From assembly GCF_023380225.1 (NCBI RefSeq), contig NZ_CP093362.1, positions 248,001-312,000 of the forward strand: DNA of 64,000 bases, in the 5' to 3' direction. Positions 55,650 to 64,000 of the stretch are shown here, one piece after another (the first letter of the stretch is position 1; every line of letters starts with the position of its first letter). Source of the stretch: Apilactobacillus apisilvae (lineage in GTDB: Bacteria > Bacillota > Bacilli > Lactobacillales > Lactobacillaceae). The notes beneath the pieces were generated by a model that was not told the DNA's origin, searched no databases, and saw only the letters and a list, made by a program, of their open reading frames with translations. The translations under genes and the position numbers were made by a program.

Positions 55650-56570
55650 ATGAATAAAGTTTTAATAATAGCTGGACCTACAGCGATAGGTAAAACGTCA
55701 TTGTCTATATCGTTGGCCAAAAAATTTGATGGTGAAATTATTTCTGGTGATTCAATGCAAGTTTATAGACATTTGAGCATTGGAACAGCTAAAGTTACAA
55801 GTAATGAAATGGATGGAGTAAAACATCATCTTATTAATTTTAAAGATGTTAATGAACGATATTCAGCATCTAATTTTGTTGATGATGCTAAAAATTTAAT
55901 TAAAGATATATCTAGTAGGGGTAAATTGCCTATCATAGTTGGAGGTACTGGATTCTACTTACAATCCTTAGTTGATGGTTTTAAATTTGGTCAAAGCTTC
56001 GACAAAGATAACAAATTGAGAAATGATTTACATAAATATTCAATTGATAATGGTAAATATAATTTGTGGAAACGCTTAGATAAAGTTGATCATGAATCAG
56101 CAATTAATATTCCTGTTAATAATGAGCGTCGTATTATTAGATCTTTGGAATTTTATAAACAATCGGGGAATAAATTTTCTGAACAAAATGACAAGTCTGA
56201 TATTGAAATTGATAGTTATATAATTGCATTAAACACCAATCGTAATAACTTATACCAAAGAATTAATAAACGAGTAGATGATATGTTTAGCAGTGGTTTA
56301 GTCGACGAAGCTAAGTGGCTGTATAATAAAGGCGGATTAGATTTGCCAGCATGCAAAGGGATAGGCTATAAAGAGTTTGATGGTTATTTTAATGGAAATT
56401 TAAATCTAAATGATGTTAAAGATTTAATTCAGAAGAATTCAAGACACTATGCTAAAAGACAATTAACTTGGTTTAGAAATAAAATGGATGTTACATGGTA
56501 TGACATTTTAAATAATAAGGAAGAAATTTATTCAATTGAACAAGATATAACTAAATGGATTAATAAATAA
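55650..56570 (+). CDS. miaA: tRNA dimethylallyltransferase
   Basis: Prenylates A37 of tRNAs reading UNN codons. P-loop IAGPTAIGKTSLS, GDSMQVYRHLSIGTAK and GGTGFYLQSLVDG, then tRNA-binding GIGYKEFDGYF and the QLTWFRNK motif. 306 residues. ATG 55650 is chosen over GTG 55641 because GGTGA at 55640 is correctly spaced. Upstream of glnRA, as in B. subtilis (miaA-hfq-...-glnRA), with hfq absent. Confidence 0.95.
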   Translation: MNKVLIIAGPTAIGKTSLSISLAKKFDGEIISGDSMQVYRHLSIGTAKVTSNEMDGVKHHLINFKDVNERYSASNFVDDAKNLIKDISSRGKLPIIVGGTGFYLQSLVDGFKFGQSFDKDNKLRNDLHKYSIDNGKYNLWKRLDKVDHESAINIPVNNERRIIRSLEFYKQSGNKFSEQNDKSDIEIDSYIIALNTNRNNLYQRINKRVDDMFSSGLVDEAKWLYNKGGLDLPACKGIGYKEFDGYFNGNLNLNDVKDLIQKNSRHYAKRQLTWFRNKMDVTWYDILNNKEEIYSIEQDITKWINK

Positions 56571-56581
56571 TTTTAAATTCA

Positions 56582-56598
56582 TGTTATAAAACATGACA
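56582..56598 (+). promoter_or_regulatory. GlnR operator upstream of glnRA
   Basis: TGTTATAAAACATGACA matches the GlnR/TnrA consensus TGTNA-N7-TNACA at every fixed position. It ends 7 bases before the -35 box, the position used for autorepression of glnRA under nitrogen excess. Confidence 0.88.
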
Positions 56599-56605
56599 TA
56601 TGATC

Positions 56606-56633
56606 TTGACAAGGACAATTATAATGTTAATAT
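56606..56633 (+). promoter_or_regulatory. glnRA promoter
   Basis: TTGACA (56606-56611) and TAATAT (56628-56633), preceded by TGT (extended -10), with 16-base spacing. Confidence 0.75.
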
Positions 56634-56659
56634 AAAATATATTAGAGGGAGTTATTTTT

Positions 56660-57037
56660 ATGAAAGAAAAAGACTTAAGACGTTCTTTATCAGTTTTACC
56701 AATTGGCACTGTTATGAAACTTACTAGTTTAACTGCTAGACAAATAAGATATTATGAAGAGCAGGGACTTGTTTCACCTGAAAGAAATGAAGGAAATCGC
56801 CGAATGTACTCTTTAAATGATATTGATGAGATTTTAGAGATTAAAGATTATTTATCTGAAGGGATGAACATTTCTAAAATTAAGAAAGTCTATGAGCAGC
56901 GTAAACAAGACGAGTTAAATAATAAAGATACTCATAAGAATTTGTCTGATGAAGAAGCTAGAAAAATACTTTCAGATGAACTTTTAAATGTTGGTGGTTT
57001 AAACTATAAAGATGTTAAGGGCAATAATTCTTTTTAA
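56660..57037 (+). CDS. glnR: MerR-family nitrogen regulator GlnR
   Basis: Repressor of glutamine synthetase and nitrogen genes when glutamine is plentiful, through contact with feedback-inhibited GlnA. The MerR winged helix is at about 17-85 (GTVMKLTSLTARQIRYYEEQGLVSPERNEGNRRMY). 125 residues. The C-terminus that senses GlnA is shorter and ends NNSF. AGGGAG precedes the ATG; same operon as glnA, with a matching operator upstream. Confidence 0.96.
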   Translation: MKEKDLRRSLSVLPIGTVMKLTSLTARQIRYYEEQGLVSPERNEGNRRMYSLNDIDEILEIKDYLSEGMNISKIKKVYEQRKQDELNNKDTHKNLSDEEARKILSDELLNVGGLNYKDVKGNNSF

Positions 57038-57070
57038 TTAATATAATAAAAATGTTAGGGGTAGAGTTAA

Positions 57071-58414
57071 ATGGCTACAAAACATGATTATTCAAAAGAC
57101 GACATCCGTCGTATTGTAAAAGAAAAAGATGTTAAATTTTTAAGATTAATGTTTACTGATGTTTTAGGAACATTAAAAAATGTTGAGGTCCCAATTAGTC
57201 AGTTAGATGAATTACTAGATAATAAGTTAATGTTTGATGGTTCATCTATTGAAGGATTCGTTAGAATTGAAGAAAGTGATATGTATTTACATCCAGATCT
57301 TTCAACTTGGATGATTTTTCCTTGGAGCTCAGAAAAAGGGAAAATTGCTAGGGTTATTTGTGAAGTATACAAGCCTAATGGTGAACCGTTTGAAGGTGAC
57401 CCTCGTAATAATTTAATTAGAGTTCTTAAAGATATGAAAGATGCCGGCTTTACTTCCTTTAATATTGGACCTGAACCAGAATTTTTCTTGTTCAAGATGG
57501 ATGAAAATGGTAAACCAACAGTTAAATTGAATGATCAAGGTAGTTATTTTGATATGGCCCCTCTAGACTTAGGTGGAAATTGTCGCCGTGACATTGTTCT
57601 AACTCTTGAAGAAATGGGATTTGATGTCGAGGCTGCCCATCATGAAGTCGCCCCTGGACAACATGAAATTGACTTTAAATATGCTGATGCTTTAAATGCA
57701 GCAGATAATATTCAGACATTTAAATTGGTTGTTAAAACGGTTGCAAGAAAACATGGTCTTTATGCTACATTTATGCCAAAACCATTGAGTGGTATTAACG
57801 GTTCAGGAATGCATTTAAATATGTCATTATTCAATAAAGATGGTGATGTATTCTATGATAAAAAAGGTGATTTAGAATTATCCAAGACTGCATATCATTT
57901 CTTAGGTGGATTAATTAAACACGCTAAGAGTTACACTGCAATCTGTAATCCAATTGTTAACTCATACAAGCGTTTAGTTCCTGGATATGAAGCACCTGTT
58001 TACGTTGCTTGGTCAGGATCAAATCGTTCTCCATTAATCCGTGTACCTAATGCTCGTGGACTTGCAACTAGATTAGAAGTAAGAAGTGCTGATCCAACAG
58101 CTAATCCATATATGGCAGTTGCTGCAGTGCTTGAAGCTGGTCTTGATGGGTTAAGAAATGAAATTGTTCCACCAAAGAGTGTTGATAGAAATATTTATCA
58201 TATGAATGCTCAAGAAAGAAAAGAAAATCAAATTGTTAATTTACCAGATGATTTACTTGATGCACTTAAAGAATTATCTTATGACAATACAATTAAGCAT
58301 GCATTGGGTGAGAAAATCTTTAACAGCTTCTTAGCTGCTAAGCATTTAGAATATGATGCATATCGTGCTCAAGTTTCTGAATGGGAAAGAGAACAATATA
58401 TGGAACAATATTAA
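57071..58414 (+). CDS. glnA: Glutamine synthetase type I
   Basis: ATP-dependent synthesis of glutamine from glutamate and ammonia; dodecameric GSI-alpha, feedback-regulated. Motifs: latch [10 protein letters not shown] (about 56-65), metal site [63 protein letters not shown]. Lacks the adenylylation Tyr segment of GSI-beta. 447 residues. Also a co-regulator for GlnR. AGGGGTAGAG precedes the ATG. Confidence 0.97.
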   Translation: MATKHDYSKDDIRRIVKEKDVKFLRLMFTDVLGTLKNVEVPISQLDELLDNKLMFDGSSIEGFVRIEESDMYLHPDLSTWMIFPWSSEKGKIARVICEVYKPNGEPFEGDPRNNLIRVLKDMKDAGFTSFNIGPEPEFFLFKMDENGKPTVKLNDQGSYFDMAPLDLGGNCRRDIVLTLEEMGFDVEAAHHEVAPGQHEIDFKYADALNAADNIQTFKLVVKTVARKHGLYATFMPKPLSGINGSGMHLNMSLFNKDGDVFYDKKGDLELSKTAYHFLGGLIKHAKSYTAICNPIVNSYKRLVPGYEAPVYVAWSGSNRSPLIRVPNARGLATRLEVRSADPTANPYMAVAAVLEAGLDGLRNEIVPPKSVDRNIYHMNAQERKENQIVNLPDDLLDALKELSYDNTIKHALGEKIFNSFLAAKHLEYDAYRAQVSEWEREQYMEQY

Positions 58415-58428
58415 AAAATATTTTTAGG

Positions 58429-58459
58429 AGATTATAAAATTATAATCTCTTTTTTGTTT
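58429..58459 (+). terminator. Intrinsic terminator after glnA
   Basis: GAGATTATAA AA TTATAATCTC perfect stem with a six-T run. Confidence 0.9.
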
Positions 58460-58511
58460 GAAAATTATATTGCTCATGATAAAATCGATATTATCCTTAA
58501 GGAGTGATATT

Positions 58512-59027
58512 TTGTTTGATTTTGATGAACTTTTAAAAAATTCTATTTCTAAATTTAGAATTGAAGAACAAAAAAGTAATTTACCAGTTAATCCAAATAA
58601 TAGACTTAAAAAAGCTTATATTAATTTAGATATTAGTTTATCTAAATTAGCAAGTGATTCTAAAAGATTTAGCATTTTAAATTTTACTAAACTAGATGTT
58701 AGTCCAGACGATTATAAAAAGAATATTTTGGAAGACTTTTCTAAAAGTATGAATTTGTTTTTGTTAGTAGCTAATTTAAAAAATTGGAATCATTTAATTC
58801 ATATATCAAATGACGAACAAAATCGTATTTTTAGTAATAAATCTGATAGTGATTTTAGTAATGTATACATTGTTATTAAAAAAATGCTTTTTAACAGTTT
58901 ATCCAGTCATAATGAGAAAGACTTTTTATACGCTTGGAAAATATTTAATAAGTTTGGAATTGTTGACTTAAATCTTAAAATTAATGATGTTATTGAAGAA
59001 GTTAAAAGAATTAATAAAAATATTTAA
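58512..59027 (+). CDS. Helical protein resembling a degenerate dimeric dUTPase
   Basis: 171 residues, all-helical, unrecognised with certainty. TTG start 58512 behind AAGGAG gives MFDFDELLKNSIS. The region RLKKAYINLDISLSKLASDSKRFSI resembles the helix of dimeric dUTPases (pattern LxxELGELANExRxFKxW), and NILEDFSKSMNLFLLVANL resembles the EEYVDGLHFLL helix, but the metal-binding acidic residues are mostly replaced (SLSKLASD, SKSM). If homologous, it has lost dUTP hydrolysis. It could also be an unrelated helical protein. It follows the glnA terminator. Confidence 0.55.
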   Translation: MFDFDELLKNSISKFRIEEQKSNLPVNPNNRLKKAYINLDISLSKLASDSKRFSILNFTKLDVSPDDYKKNILEDFSKSMNLFLLVANLKNWNHLIHISNDEQNRIFSNKSDSDFSNVYIVIKKMLFNSLSSHNEKDFLYAWKIFNKFGIVDLNLKINDVIEEVKRINKNI

Positions 59028-59033
59028 AAACTG

Positions 59034-59062
59034 TTGACATAGAATACTATTTTTAATATAAT
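59034..59062 (+). promoter_or_regulatory. Consensus promoter of tRNA-Arg
   Basis: TTGACA (59034-59039) and TATAAT (59057-59062) with exactly 17 bases between; the tRNA begins 22 bases later. Confidence 0.92.
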
Positions 59063-59083
59063 TATTTTTGTTGGTTATTTGAT

Positions 59084-59157
59084 GTCGCAGTAGCTCAGCT
59101 GGATAGAGCAACGGTCTTCTAAACCGTAGGTCAAGAGTTCGAATCTCTTCTGTGACA
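59084..59157 (+). tRNA. trnR: tRNA-Arg (anticodon TCT)
   Basis: 74-nt cloverleaf. Acceptor GTCGCAG / CTGTGAC with one G-U pair, D arm GCTC...GAGC, anticodon stem ACGGT / ACCGT with loop CTTCTAA (anticodon TCT, reads AGA/AGG), T arm AAGAG-TTCGAAT-CTCTT. Discriminator A; CCA is not encoded. AGA is the favoured Arg codon in this AT-rich genome. Confidence 0.95.
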
Positions 59158-59161
59158 TTTA

Positions 59162-59197
59162 TAAAAAGTAGATTACAAATTGTAATCTACTTTTTTG
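59162..59197 (+). terminator. Intrinsic terminator after tRNA-Arg
   Basis: AAAAGTAGATTACA / TGTAATCTACTTTT stem, three-base loop and a six-T run. Confidence 0.92.
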
Positions 59198-59226
59198 TTG
59201 ACTAAATACCTTAATATGTGTATACT
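59198..59226 (+). promoter_or_regulatory. Promoter of the rplU operon
   Basis: TTGACT (59198-59203) and TATACT (59221-59226) with 17-base spacing, right after the tRNA terminator. Confidence 0.8.
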
Positions 59227-59232
59227 TACACT

Positions 59233-59322
59233 GTTGTATTTGTGGACTTCACAGCTACAACCGCACGTAGTAAGTATTAAGTTTCATTTGATGAACGCTT
59301 ATCTTCGGCGAGTCTAAGCATA
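59233..59322 (+). promoter_or_regulatory. Ribosomal protein L21-type leader
   Basis: About 90 bases of structured leader before rplU-prp-rpmA, the standard place of the Firmicutes L21 leader. A 3' hairpin-forming part ATGAACGCTTATCTTCGGCGAGTCTAAGC and GTAGTAAGTATTAAG are visible. The class is assigned by position; the fold needs a covariance model. Confidence 0.7.
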
Positions 59323-59344
59323 TTATTTCAAGGAGGTGCACATT

Positions 59345-59653
59345 ATGTACGCAATTATCGTAACAGGCGGTAAGCAATATAAAGTTGCTGAAGGTGACTC
59401 AATCTATGTTGAAAAGTTAAACGCAAACGAAGGTGACAAGGTTAACTTTGACCAAGTTGTTTTTGTTGGTGGTGACTCAGCTAAGGTTGGTACTCCTTTA
59501 GTAGACGGTGCTTCAGTTGAAGGTACTGTTGAAAAACACGGCCGTGGCAAGAAGATTACTATTCTTCGTTACAAACCTAAGAAGGGTGCCCGTTCAAAGA
59601 AGGGTCATAGACAACCATATACTAAGGTTACTATCGACTCAATCAAGGCATAG
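59345..59653 (+). CDS. rplU: Ribosomal protein L21 (bL21)
   Basis: 102 residues, [20 protein letters not shown]..., the 23S rRNA-binding motif at the C-terminus ([19 protein letters not shown]). ATG 59345 is behind AAGGAGGTG; an upstream GTG (59336) would overlap the ribosome binding site. First gene of rplU-prp-rpmA. Confidence 0.96.
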   Translation: MYAIIVTGGKQYKVAEGDSIYVEKLNANEGDKVNFDQVVFVGGDSAKVGTPLVDGASVEGTVEKHGRGKKITILRYKPKKGARSKKGHRQPYTKVTIDSIKA

Positions 59654-59666
59654 TAAAGAGGCTATA

Positions 59667-60011
59667 ATGATTAAGGTTAATATTTATCATAATAATTTAA
59701 ATGATCATATAACATCTTTTAAATTAACTGGTCATGCTGATTCAGGAGAATATGGTAAGGATATAGTTTGTGCTGCTGTTTCTGTACTGTCTATTTCTAC
59801 TGTAAATGGATTAGATAGTGTAGCGCACTTAGAGTCTAAAGTTAAAAGTAATAATTCTGATGGTGGTTTTATGCAGGTAACTATTCCTGAAGCTAAAAAT
59901 CATGATACTGATATAGCTGCTCAAGCTATTTTAAGTAGTTTTGAAAATGGTATATCAGATGTTTCTAAAAATTATGCAAAATATATTAAATTAGATATAA
60001 TAAACGATTAA
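59667..60011 (+). CDS. prp: Ribosomal-processing cysteine protease Prp
   Basis: Cuts the N-terminal extension from ribosomal protein L27. Catalytic His in LTGHADSGEYG and catalytic Cys in DIVCAAVSVL. 114 residues. Located between rplU and rpmA. AAAGAGG precedes the ATG. Its substrate site is visible in the next gene. Confidence 0.94.
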   Translation: MIKVNIYHNNLNDHITSFKLTGHADSGEYGKDIVCAAVSVLSISTVNGLDSVAHLESKVKSNNSDGGFMQVTIPEAKNHDTDIAAQAILSSFENGISDVSKNYAKYIKLDIIND

Positions 60012-60032
60012 ATTGTACGGAGGTGTAATCCT

Positions 60033-60329
60033 ATGTTAAAAATGAATCTACAATTCTTCTCTCACCATAAAGGGGGAGGTTCAACTGCTAACGGTCGTGA
60101 TTCAGCAGGTCGTCGTCTAGGTACTAAGGCTGCTGATGGATCAACTGTTACAACTGGTTCAATCATCTATCGCCAACGTGGTACACATATTTACCCTGGT
60201 AAAAATGTTAAGCGTGCTAATGATGATACTTTATTTGCTTTATCAGATGGTGTTGTACGTTTTGAACGTATGGGCCGTAAGAATCGTCAAGTTTCAGTTT
60301 ACCCTGTATCTGAAGCAGTTTCTAAATAA
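60033..60329 (+). CDS. rpmA: Ribosomal protein L27 (bL27) with cleavable extension
   Basis: 98 residues. The first nine residues MLKMNLQFF precede [21 protein letters not shown]; cutting by Prp after the two Phe exposes the N-terminus that reaches the peptidyl-transferase centre. GGAGGTG precedes the ATG. Confidence 0.97.
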   Translation: MLKMNLQFFSHHKGGGSTANGRDSAGRRLGTKAADGSTVTTGSIIYRQRGTHIYPGKNVKRANDDTLFALSDGVVRFERMGRKNRQVSVYPVSEAVSK

Positions 60330-60346
60330 TTAAGTAAATGATGTAT

Positions 60347-60373
60347 AAAAAGCCTGATTATCAGGCTTTTTTT
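60347..60373 (+). terminator. Intrinsic terminator after rpmA
   Basis: AAAGCCTGA TTA TCAGGCTTT with a seven-T run. Confidence 0.93.
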
Positions 60374-60456
60374 ATTATAAAAAAAAATGTTATAATAAAT
60401 ATTAAGCAATATAATGAACTATATTTAATAGTTAATATTAGGAGGATTATTTAATT

Positions 60457-61020
60457 ATGGCAACAATTTCAACAGCTCAGTTTAAAACTGGATTAACAAT
60501 TAAGGTTGATAATGCAATTTGGCGTATTGTTAACTTTCAACATGTAAAGCCTGGTAAGGGTGGTGCTTTTGTTCGTTCTAAGTTAAAGAACTTAAGAACT
60601 GGAGCGGTTCAAGATAAGACTTTCCGTTCAGGTGCCAAAATGGAACAAGCACAAATTGATTCTAAAACTATGCAATATTTATACGAAGATGGTTCTGGTT
60701 ATGTATTCATGGATATGGAAACATACGACCAATTAACTGTTCCTGGTGAAAAAATAAAAGATGCTTTAAATTACTTGCAAGAAAACATGGAAGTAAACAT
60801 TGTTCAATATGAAAATGAAGTAATTGGTATCGAAGTTCCTAAGACTGTTACTTTAGAAGTTGAAGAAACTGAACCTGGCATTAAGGGGAATACTGCATCA
60901 GGTGGTAGTAAACCTGCTACTATGACAACTGGATTAATTGTTCAAGTTCCTTTCTTTGTTAATGCTGGTGACAAACTATTAATTAATACTACTGAAGGTA
61001 GTTATATTTCAAGAGCTTAA
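60457..61020 (+). CDS. efp: Elongation factor P
   Basis: Helps ribosomes stalled on proline runs. Three beta domains; domain I loop [12 protein letters not shown] has the Lys (about K32) that is modified in many bacteria. C-terminal end [10 protein letters not shown]. 187 residues. TAGGAGG precedes the ATG. Followed by yqhY and nusB. Confidence 0.97.
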   Translation: MATISTAQFKTGLTIKVDNAIWRIVNFQHVKPGKGGAFVRSKLKNLRTGAVQDKTFRSGAKMEQAQIDSKTMQYLYEDGSGYVFMDMETYDQLTVPGEKIKDALNYLQENMEVNIVQYENEVIGIEVPKTVTLEVEETEPGIKGNTASGGSKPATMTTGLIVQVPFFVNAGDKLLINTTEGSYISRA

Positions 61021-61067
61021 TAATTTAATTAATTAAGATTTTAATTGCTCGATTGGGGGTAATCCTT

Positions 61068-61508
61068 ATGGCAGATAGTAACAATATTGCTTTGAAATCA
61101 TCAAGTTCACAAGCTGGTGAAATGCAAATTTCTCCACGAGTATTAGAAATAATTTCTAGTATTTCTGCTGTTCAAGTTAAGGGCGTTAATCGGATGCGTG
61201 GTTCTTTAGCTAATGGGGTTAACGAACTTTTTGGTAGAAAAGAATTTGGCAAGGGAATTAAATTAAATTTTGATAACGATAAATTAATTGTCGATGTTTA
61301 TGTTTACTTAAACTATGGTGTTTCCGTGCCTAAAGTGGCTTTAAATATCCAAGAACAAGTAAAACAACAACTCTTATTCATGACAGAACTAAATTTAGGT
61401 GAAGTTAATGTTCATGTAGAGGGAATTGTTCCTGAAAAAGCGGACAATGCATTTGATTCAAATAATTTGTTTGATGACGACGATAGTGATAATAAGGGTG
61501 AACAATAG
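61068..61508 (+). CDS. yqhY: Asp23/Gls24 family protein YqhY
   Basis: 146 residues, Asp23 (DUF322) domain: ISPRVLEIISSISAVQVKGVNRMRG, FDNDKLIVDVYVYLNYGVSVPKVALNIQEQVK and NVHVEGIVPEK, with an acidic tail (DDDDSDNKGEQ). Linked to envelope stress or fatty-acid homeostasis, not proven. ATG 61068 is behind GGGGGT; the upstream GTG frame is discarded. Its stop overlaps nusB. Confidence 0.92.
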   Translation: MADSNNIALKSSSSQAGEMQISPRVLEIISSISAVQVKGVNRMRGSLANGVNELFGRKEFGKGIKLNFDNDKLIVDVYVYLNYGVSVPKVALNIQEQVKQQLLFMTELNLGEVNVHVEGIVPEKADNAFDSNNLFDDDDSDNKGEQ

Positions 61509-61903
61509 TGAATTTTACGAGACATAAAATAAGAGAGTTTGCATTTCAAACATTGTTTGCAATTAATGCAAATGATACTACAGATAAAGAGCTTTTTTTT
61601 CATGCCATTTCAGAAACAGAAGATGATATTCCATCTTATTATTTGGAATTAGTTAATGGTGTTTTAGAAAAAAGAGAAGAATTAGATACTAAAATTAGTG
61701 AATATCTTATTTCAGGTTGGTCAATTGATAGGATTGCTAAAACTGATCTAGCAATTCTTAGAATGGCTTTCTTTGAAATCTTTTATGTAGATGATATTCC
61801 ATCTAAGGTAGCAATTAATGAAGCTTTAGAGTTAACTAAGAAATATAGTGATGATCATTCACGTAAATTTGTTAATGGTGTTCTATCTAATGCTATTTTA
61901 TAA
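61508..61903 (+). CDS. nusB: Transcription antitermination factor NusB
   Basis: Works with NusE (S10) on rRNA boxA antitermination. 131 residues of the all-helical NusB fold: RHKIREFAFQTLFAI, SGWSIDRIAKTDLAILRMAFFEI, IPSKVAINEALELTKKYSDDHSRKFVNGVL. The start is GTG 61508, sharing one base with the yqhY stop. Confidence 0.95.
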   Translation: MNFTRHKIREFAFQTLFAINANDTTDKELFFHAISETEDDIPSYYLELVNGVLEKREELDTKISEYLISGWSIDRIAKTDLAILRMAFFEIFYVDDIPSKVAINEALELTKKYSDDHSRKFVNGVLSNAIL

Positions 61904-61907
61904 ATTT

Positions 61908-61943
61908 AAAAATAGATTTGCTTTGATGCAAATCTATTTTTTT
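61908..61943 (+). terminator. Intrinsic terminator after nusB
   Basis: AAAAATAGATTTGC / GCAAATCTATTTTT stem with a short loop and T-run. Confidence 0.92.
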
Positions 61944-62005
61944 AATGCATAATTTTATTTTAATGTGCTAAAATAAGGATAAAAAATAATTGGGGTGTTT
62001 CTATT

Positions 62006-62866
62006 ATGGCAACTGTTATTGATGGAAGATTATTAGCAAAAAAGTTAAATGAAAGTACAAAAGAAGAAGTTACAATTATGAATAGTAAATCTATTGTTCC
62101 TTGTTTAGCAGTTATTATTGTAGGTGAAGATCAAGCTAGTAAGCGATATGTAAGAAGTAAACACAAGAAAGCTGAACAACTTGGTATTAAATCAATAGTA
62201 AAAGCATTGCCTGAAGAAACAACTGAAAAAGAATTATTATCAGTATTAGATGAATATAATCATAATGATTCAATTAATGCAATTTTAATTCAATCACCAC
62301 TACCAAAACATATTAATGAAAAATTTGTAATGGGACATATCAATCCCCAAAAAGATGTCGATGGTTTTCAAACCATTAATTCTGGAAAATTATTTTTAAA
62401 TGAAAACGAAAATTATCCAGTTGCTTGTACGCCTAAAGGTATTATGAAAATGCTTGAAGAATATAATATTGAATTATTGGGCAAAAAAGCAGTTGTGATT
62501 GGTAGAAGTACTATTGTTGGCAGACCAATGGCAGCATTATTAATTAATGCTGGTGCTGAAGTTAGTGTTATTAATCATTATGCTAACGTAAATGATTATA
62601 CTAAAGATGCCGATATTATAGTTTCAGCTACTGGTGAATTACATACGGTTACTAAAAAAGATGTCAAATCAGGTGCTACTGTAATTGATGTTGGTCAGAA
62701 TTTAAATGAAGATGGAAAATTAGTTGGGGACGTCGATTACGATGATGTATCTCAAGTAGCCGGTTACATTACGCCAGTTCCTGGTGGTGTTGGTCCGATG
62801 ACAATTAGCACTTTAATGAGTCAAACCGTTGAACTTACAAAATGGAGTGAAAAACATAATGAGTAA
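62006..62866 (+). CDS. folD: Bifunctional methylene-THF dehydrogenase/methenyl-THF cyclohydrolase
   Basis: Interconverts one-carbon folates for purines and formyl-Met. Motifs: [28 protein letters not shown] with the catalytic Lys, [31 protein letters not shown] (NADP loop) and [15 protein letters not shown]. 286 residues. GGGGTG precedes the ATG. The end overlaps xseA by 8 bases. Its partner in the window is yqgN. Confidence 0.97.
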   Translation: MATVIDGRLLAKKLNESTKEEVTIMNSKSIVPCLAVIIVGEDQASKRYVRSKHKKAEQLGIKSIVKALPEETTEKELLSVLDEYNHNDSINAILIQSPLPKHINEKFVMGHINPQKDVDGFQTINSGKLFLNENENYPVACTPKGIMKMLEEYNIELLGKKAVVIGRSTIVGRPMAALLINAGAEVSVINHYANVNDYTKDADIIVSATGELHTVTKKDVKSGATVIDVGQNLNEDGKLVGDVDYDDVSQVAGYITPVPGGVGPMTISTLMSQTVELTKWSEKHNE

Positions 62867-64000
62867 TGATTACTTATCAGTTAGCGATTTAACTAGTTAT
62901 ATCAAAAAAAAGTTTGATCGCGATCCTTACTTAGGTAAAGTTTATTTAACCGGTGAAATATCTAATTTTAGATTGAGACCTGTGCATCAATATTTTAGTT
63001 TAAAAGATGATAACGCTAAGATTAGTGCAATTATGTTTAAATCATCCTTTAATAAAGTTAAATTTACTCCTGAAGAAGGGATGAAAGTTTTAGTTACCGG
63101 AAGAATTTCTTTATATGAAAAGACCGGTAACTATCAAATATATATTGATCATATGGAACCTGATGGTGTAGGTGCACTTTATCAAGCATATGAACAATTA
63201 AAAAATAAGTTATCTAAAGAGGGGCTATTTTCAGCTCCTAAACAACAATTAACTAAATTTCCTAAAAGAATTGCCGTTGTGACCTCTGCCAGTGGAGCAG
63301 TTATTAGAGATATTATAACGACAACTAGAAGACGATATCCAATAGCACAAATTGTTTTATTTCCAGCGGTTGTACAGGGGGATGAAGCAGCTAATGATAT
63401 TACTCATCAAATCGCTCGAGTTAATGAGATGGGAAATTTCGATACTTTAATAATTGGTCGTGGTGGTGGATCAATTGAAGATTTATGGCCATTTAATGAA
63501 GAAAATGTTGCTAGAGCTATCTTTGATAGTGAAATTCCAGTGATTTCTTCCGTAGGCCATGAAACTGATACAACGATTGCCGATTTAGTTGCAGATGTTA
63601 GGGCTGCTACCCCAACTGCTGCTGCTGAATTATCTGTTCCTGTTTTAACTGATGTTTTAGCTGAATTGCAACAAGCACAATTAAGAATTTTTAATGCTTT
63701 TAAAAATAATATAAATATTATGAATCAACGTTTAAATAAAGCAAAAAACTCTTATATTTTTAAACAACCTGATCGTTTGTATGATTCTTATCTACAAAAT
63801 TTAGATGGGTTACGTGAAAAATTAATTATTAACATGAAAACTAATTTACAAAGATTTGATAAAAACTTAAATCAACTATCTAATAAATTACAGATTAATT
63901 CTCCTAAACAAAGAATTGATGCTAATCTTAAAATTTTAAATATAAAGCAACAACAATTGGAAAGAAATATTAGATTAGTTGTTAGTTCAAAAAAAAACAA
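62859..64000 (+). CDS. xseA: Exodeoxyribonuclease VII large subunit, 5' part (cut by window end)
   Basis: Single-strand DNA exonuclease subunit. The ATG lies within the last codons of folD. N-terminal OB fold (about 1-100; [23 protein letters not shown]), then the catalytic region with [35 protein letters not shown] and [29 protein letters not shown]. About 380 residues are present before the window ends; the coiled-coil part has begun. The rest, and xseB, lie outside. Confidence 0.95.
   Translation, partial: MSNDYLSVSDLTSYIKKKFDRDPYLGKVYLTGEISNFRLRPVHQYFSLKDDNAKISAIMFKSSFNKVKFTPEEGMKVLVTGRISLYEKTGNYQIYIDHMEPDGVGALYQAYEQLKNKLSKEGLFSAPKQQLTKFPKRIAVVTSASGAVIRDIITTTRRRYPIAQIVLFPAVVQGDEAANDITHQIARVNEMGNFDTLIIGRGGGSIEDLWPFNEENVARAIFDSEIPVISSVGHETDTTIADLVADVRAATPTAAAELSVPVLTDVLAELQQAQLRIFNAFKNNINIMNQRLNKAKNSYIFKQPDRLYDSYLQNLDGLREKLIINMKTNLQRFDKNLNQLSNKLQINSPKQRIDANLKILNIKQQQLERNIRLVVSSKKN

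Noticed and set aside
1..64000. CRISPR array, phage, insertion sequence or defence island
   Set aside because: No regular direct repeats with spacers, no transposase, integrase, terminase or restriction genes; every sizeable gene fits a core Firmicutes function.

Overview
This is an AT-rich stretch of a low-GC Firmicutes chromosome, almost certainly from the family Lactobacillaceae. Supporting signs are: gene orders shared with Bacillus subtilis but trimmed as in lactobacilli (ecs-hit-prsA, ytpP-ytpR-sftA-murC, polA-mutM-coaE-nrdR-dnaB-dnaI-thrS, yqeG-H-yhbY-nadD-yqeK-rsfS-yqeM, rpmGA-yqgN-gluP-yqgQ-glcK, glnRA, rplU-prp-rpmA, efp-yqhY-nusB-folD-xseA), T-box leaders upstream of synthetase genes, strong GGAGG-type ribosome binding sites and frequent TTG starts. 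The strong AT bias would fit an insect- or plant-associated, possibly fructophilic, lineage, but the species cannot be fixed from this sequence. Nearly all genes lie on the + strand. I see no prophage, insertion sequence, CRISPR array, restriction system or other accessory island.

Layout. 1-3.3 kb: end of argS and a bifunctional class A penicillin-binding protein. 3.3-10.8 kb: a nuclease/ATPase pair (yhaO-yhaN), then on the - strand the foldase lipoprotein prsA, a small membrane protein and a HIT hydrolase, facing away from the ABC transporter ecsAB. 10.9-16.8 kb: trmB, a small - strand membrane protein, a thioredoxin, ytpR, the soluble DNA translocase sftA and murC. 16.9-24.6 kb: a BI-1 family membrane protein and replication/repair genes (polA, mutM, coaE, nrdR, dnaB, dnaI). 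24.6-28.2 kb: translation genes under RNA control: a Thr T-box and thrS, then an L20-type leader, infC, rpmI and rplT. 28.3-34.6 kb: the yqe ribosome-assembly/NAD cluster, ylbM, yceD and rpmF.

34.7-40.9 kb: a zinc alcohol dehydrogenase on the - strand, an ArlRS-like two-component system, then - strand yidC and acylphosphatase, an rRNA methyltransferase, an HD protein and an HxlR regulator. 41.2-47.3 kb: Phe T-box, pheST, mltG, udk and greA. 47.4-52.1 kb: a large YfhO membrane protein (-) and a class B PBP. 52.2-55.5 kb: rpmG, folate cyclo-ligase, rhomboid protease, yqgQ, glucokinase, a rhodanese-like protein and a DUF3042 microprotein. 55.6-59.2 kb: miaA, GlnR-controlled glnRA, an unassigned helical protein and tRNA-Arg(TCT). 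59.2-64 kb: L21-type leader with rplU-prp-rpmA, efp, yqhY, nusB, folD and the start of xseA, which runs off the window.

The window is mainly housekeeping: cell-wall synthesis, protein export and folding, replication initiation, translation and nitrogen control. I did not find a convincing undescribed multi-gene system. The observations most worth a second look are small-scale: three genes whose best start is an AUA/AUU codon behind a strong ribosome binding site (infC, a small trmB-adjacent gene, yfhO), a dUTPase-like protein without its acidic catalytic residues after glnA, a rhodanese-like protein without the catalytic Cys, and readable T-box, leader and GlnR control elements.
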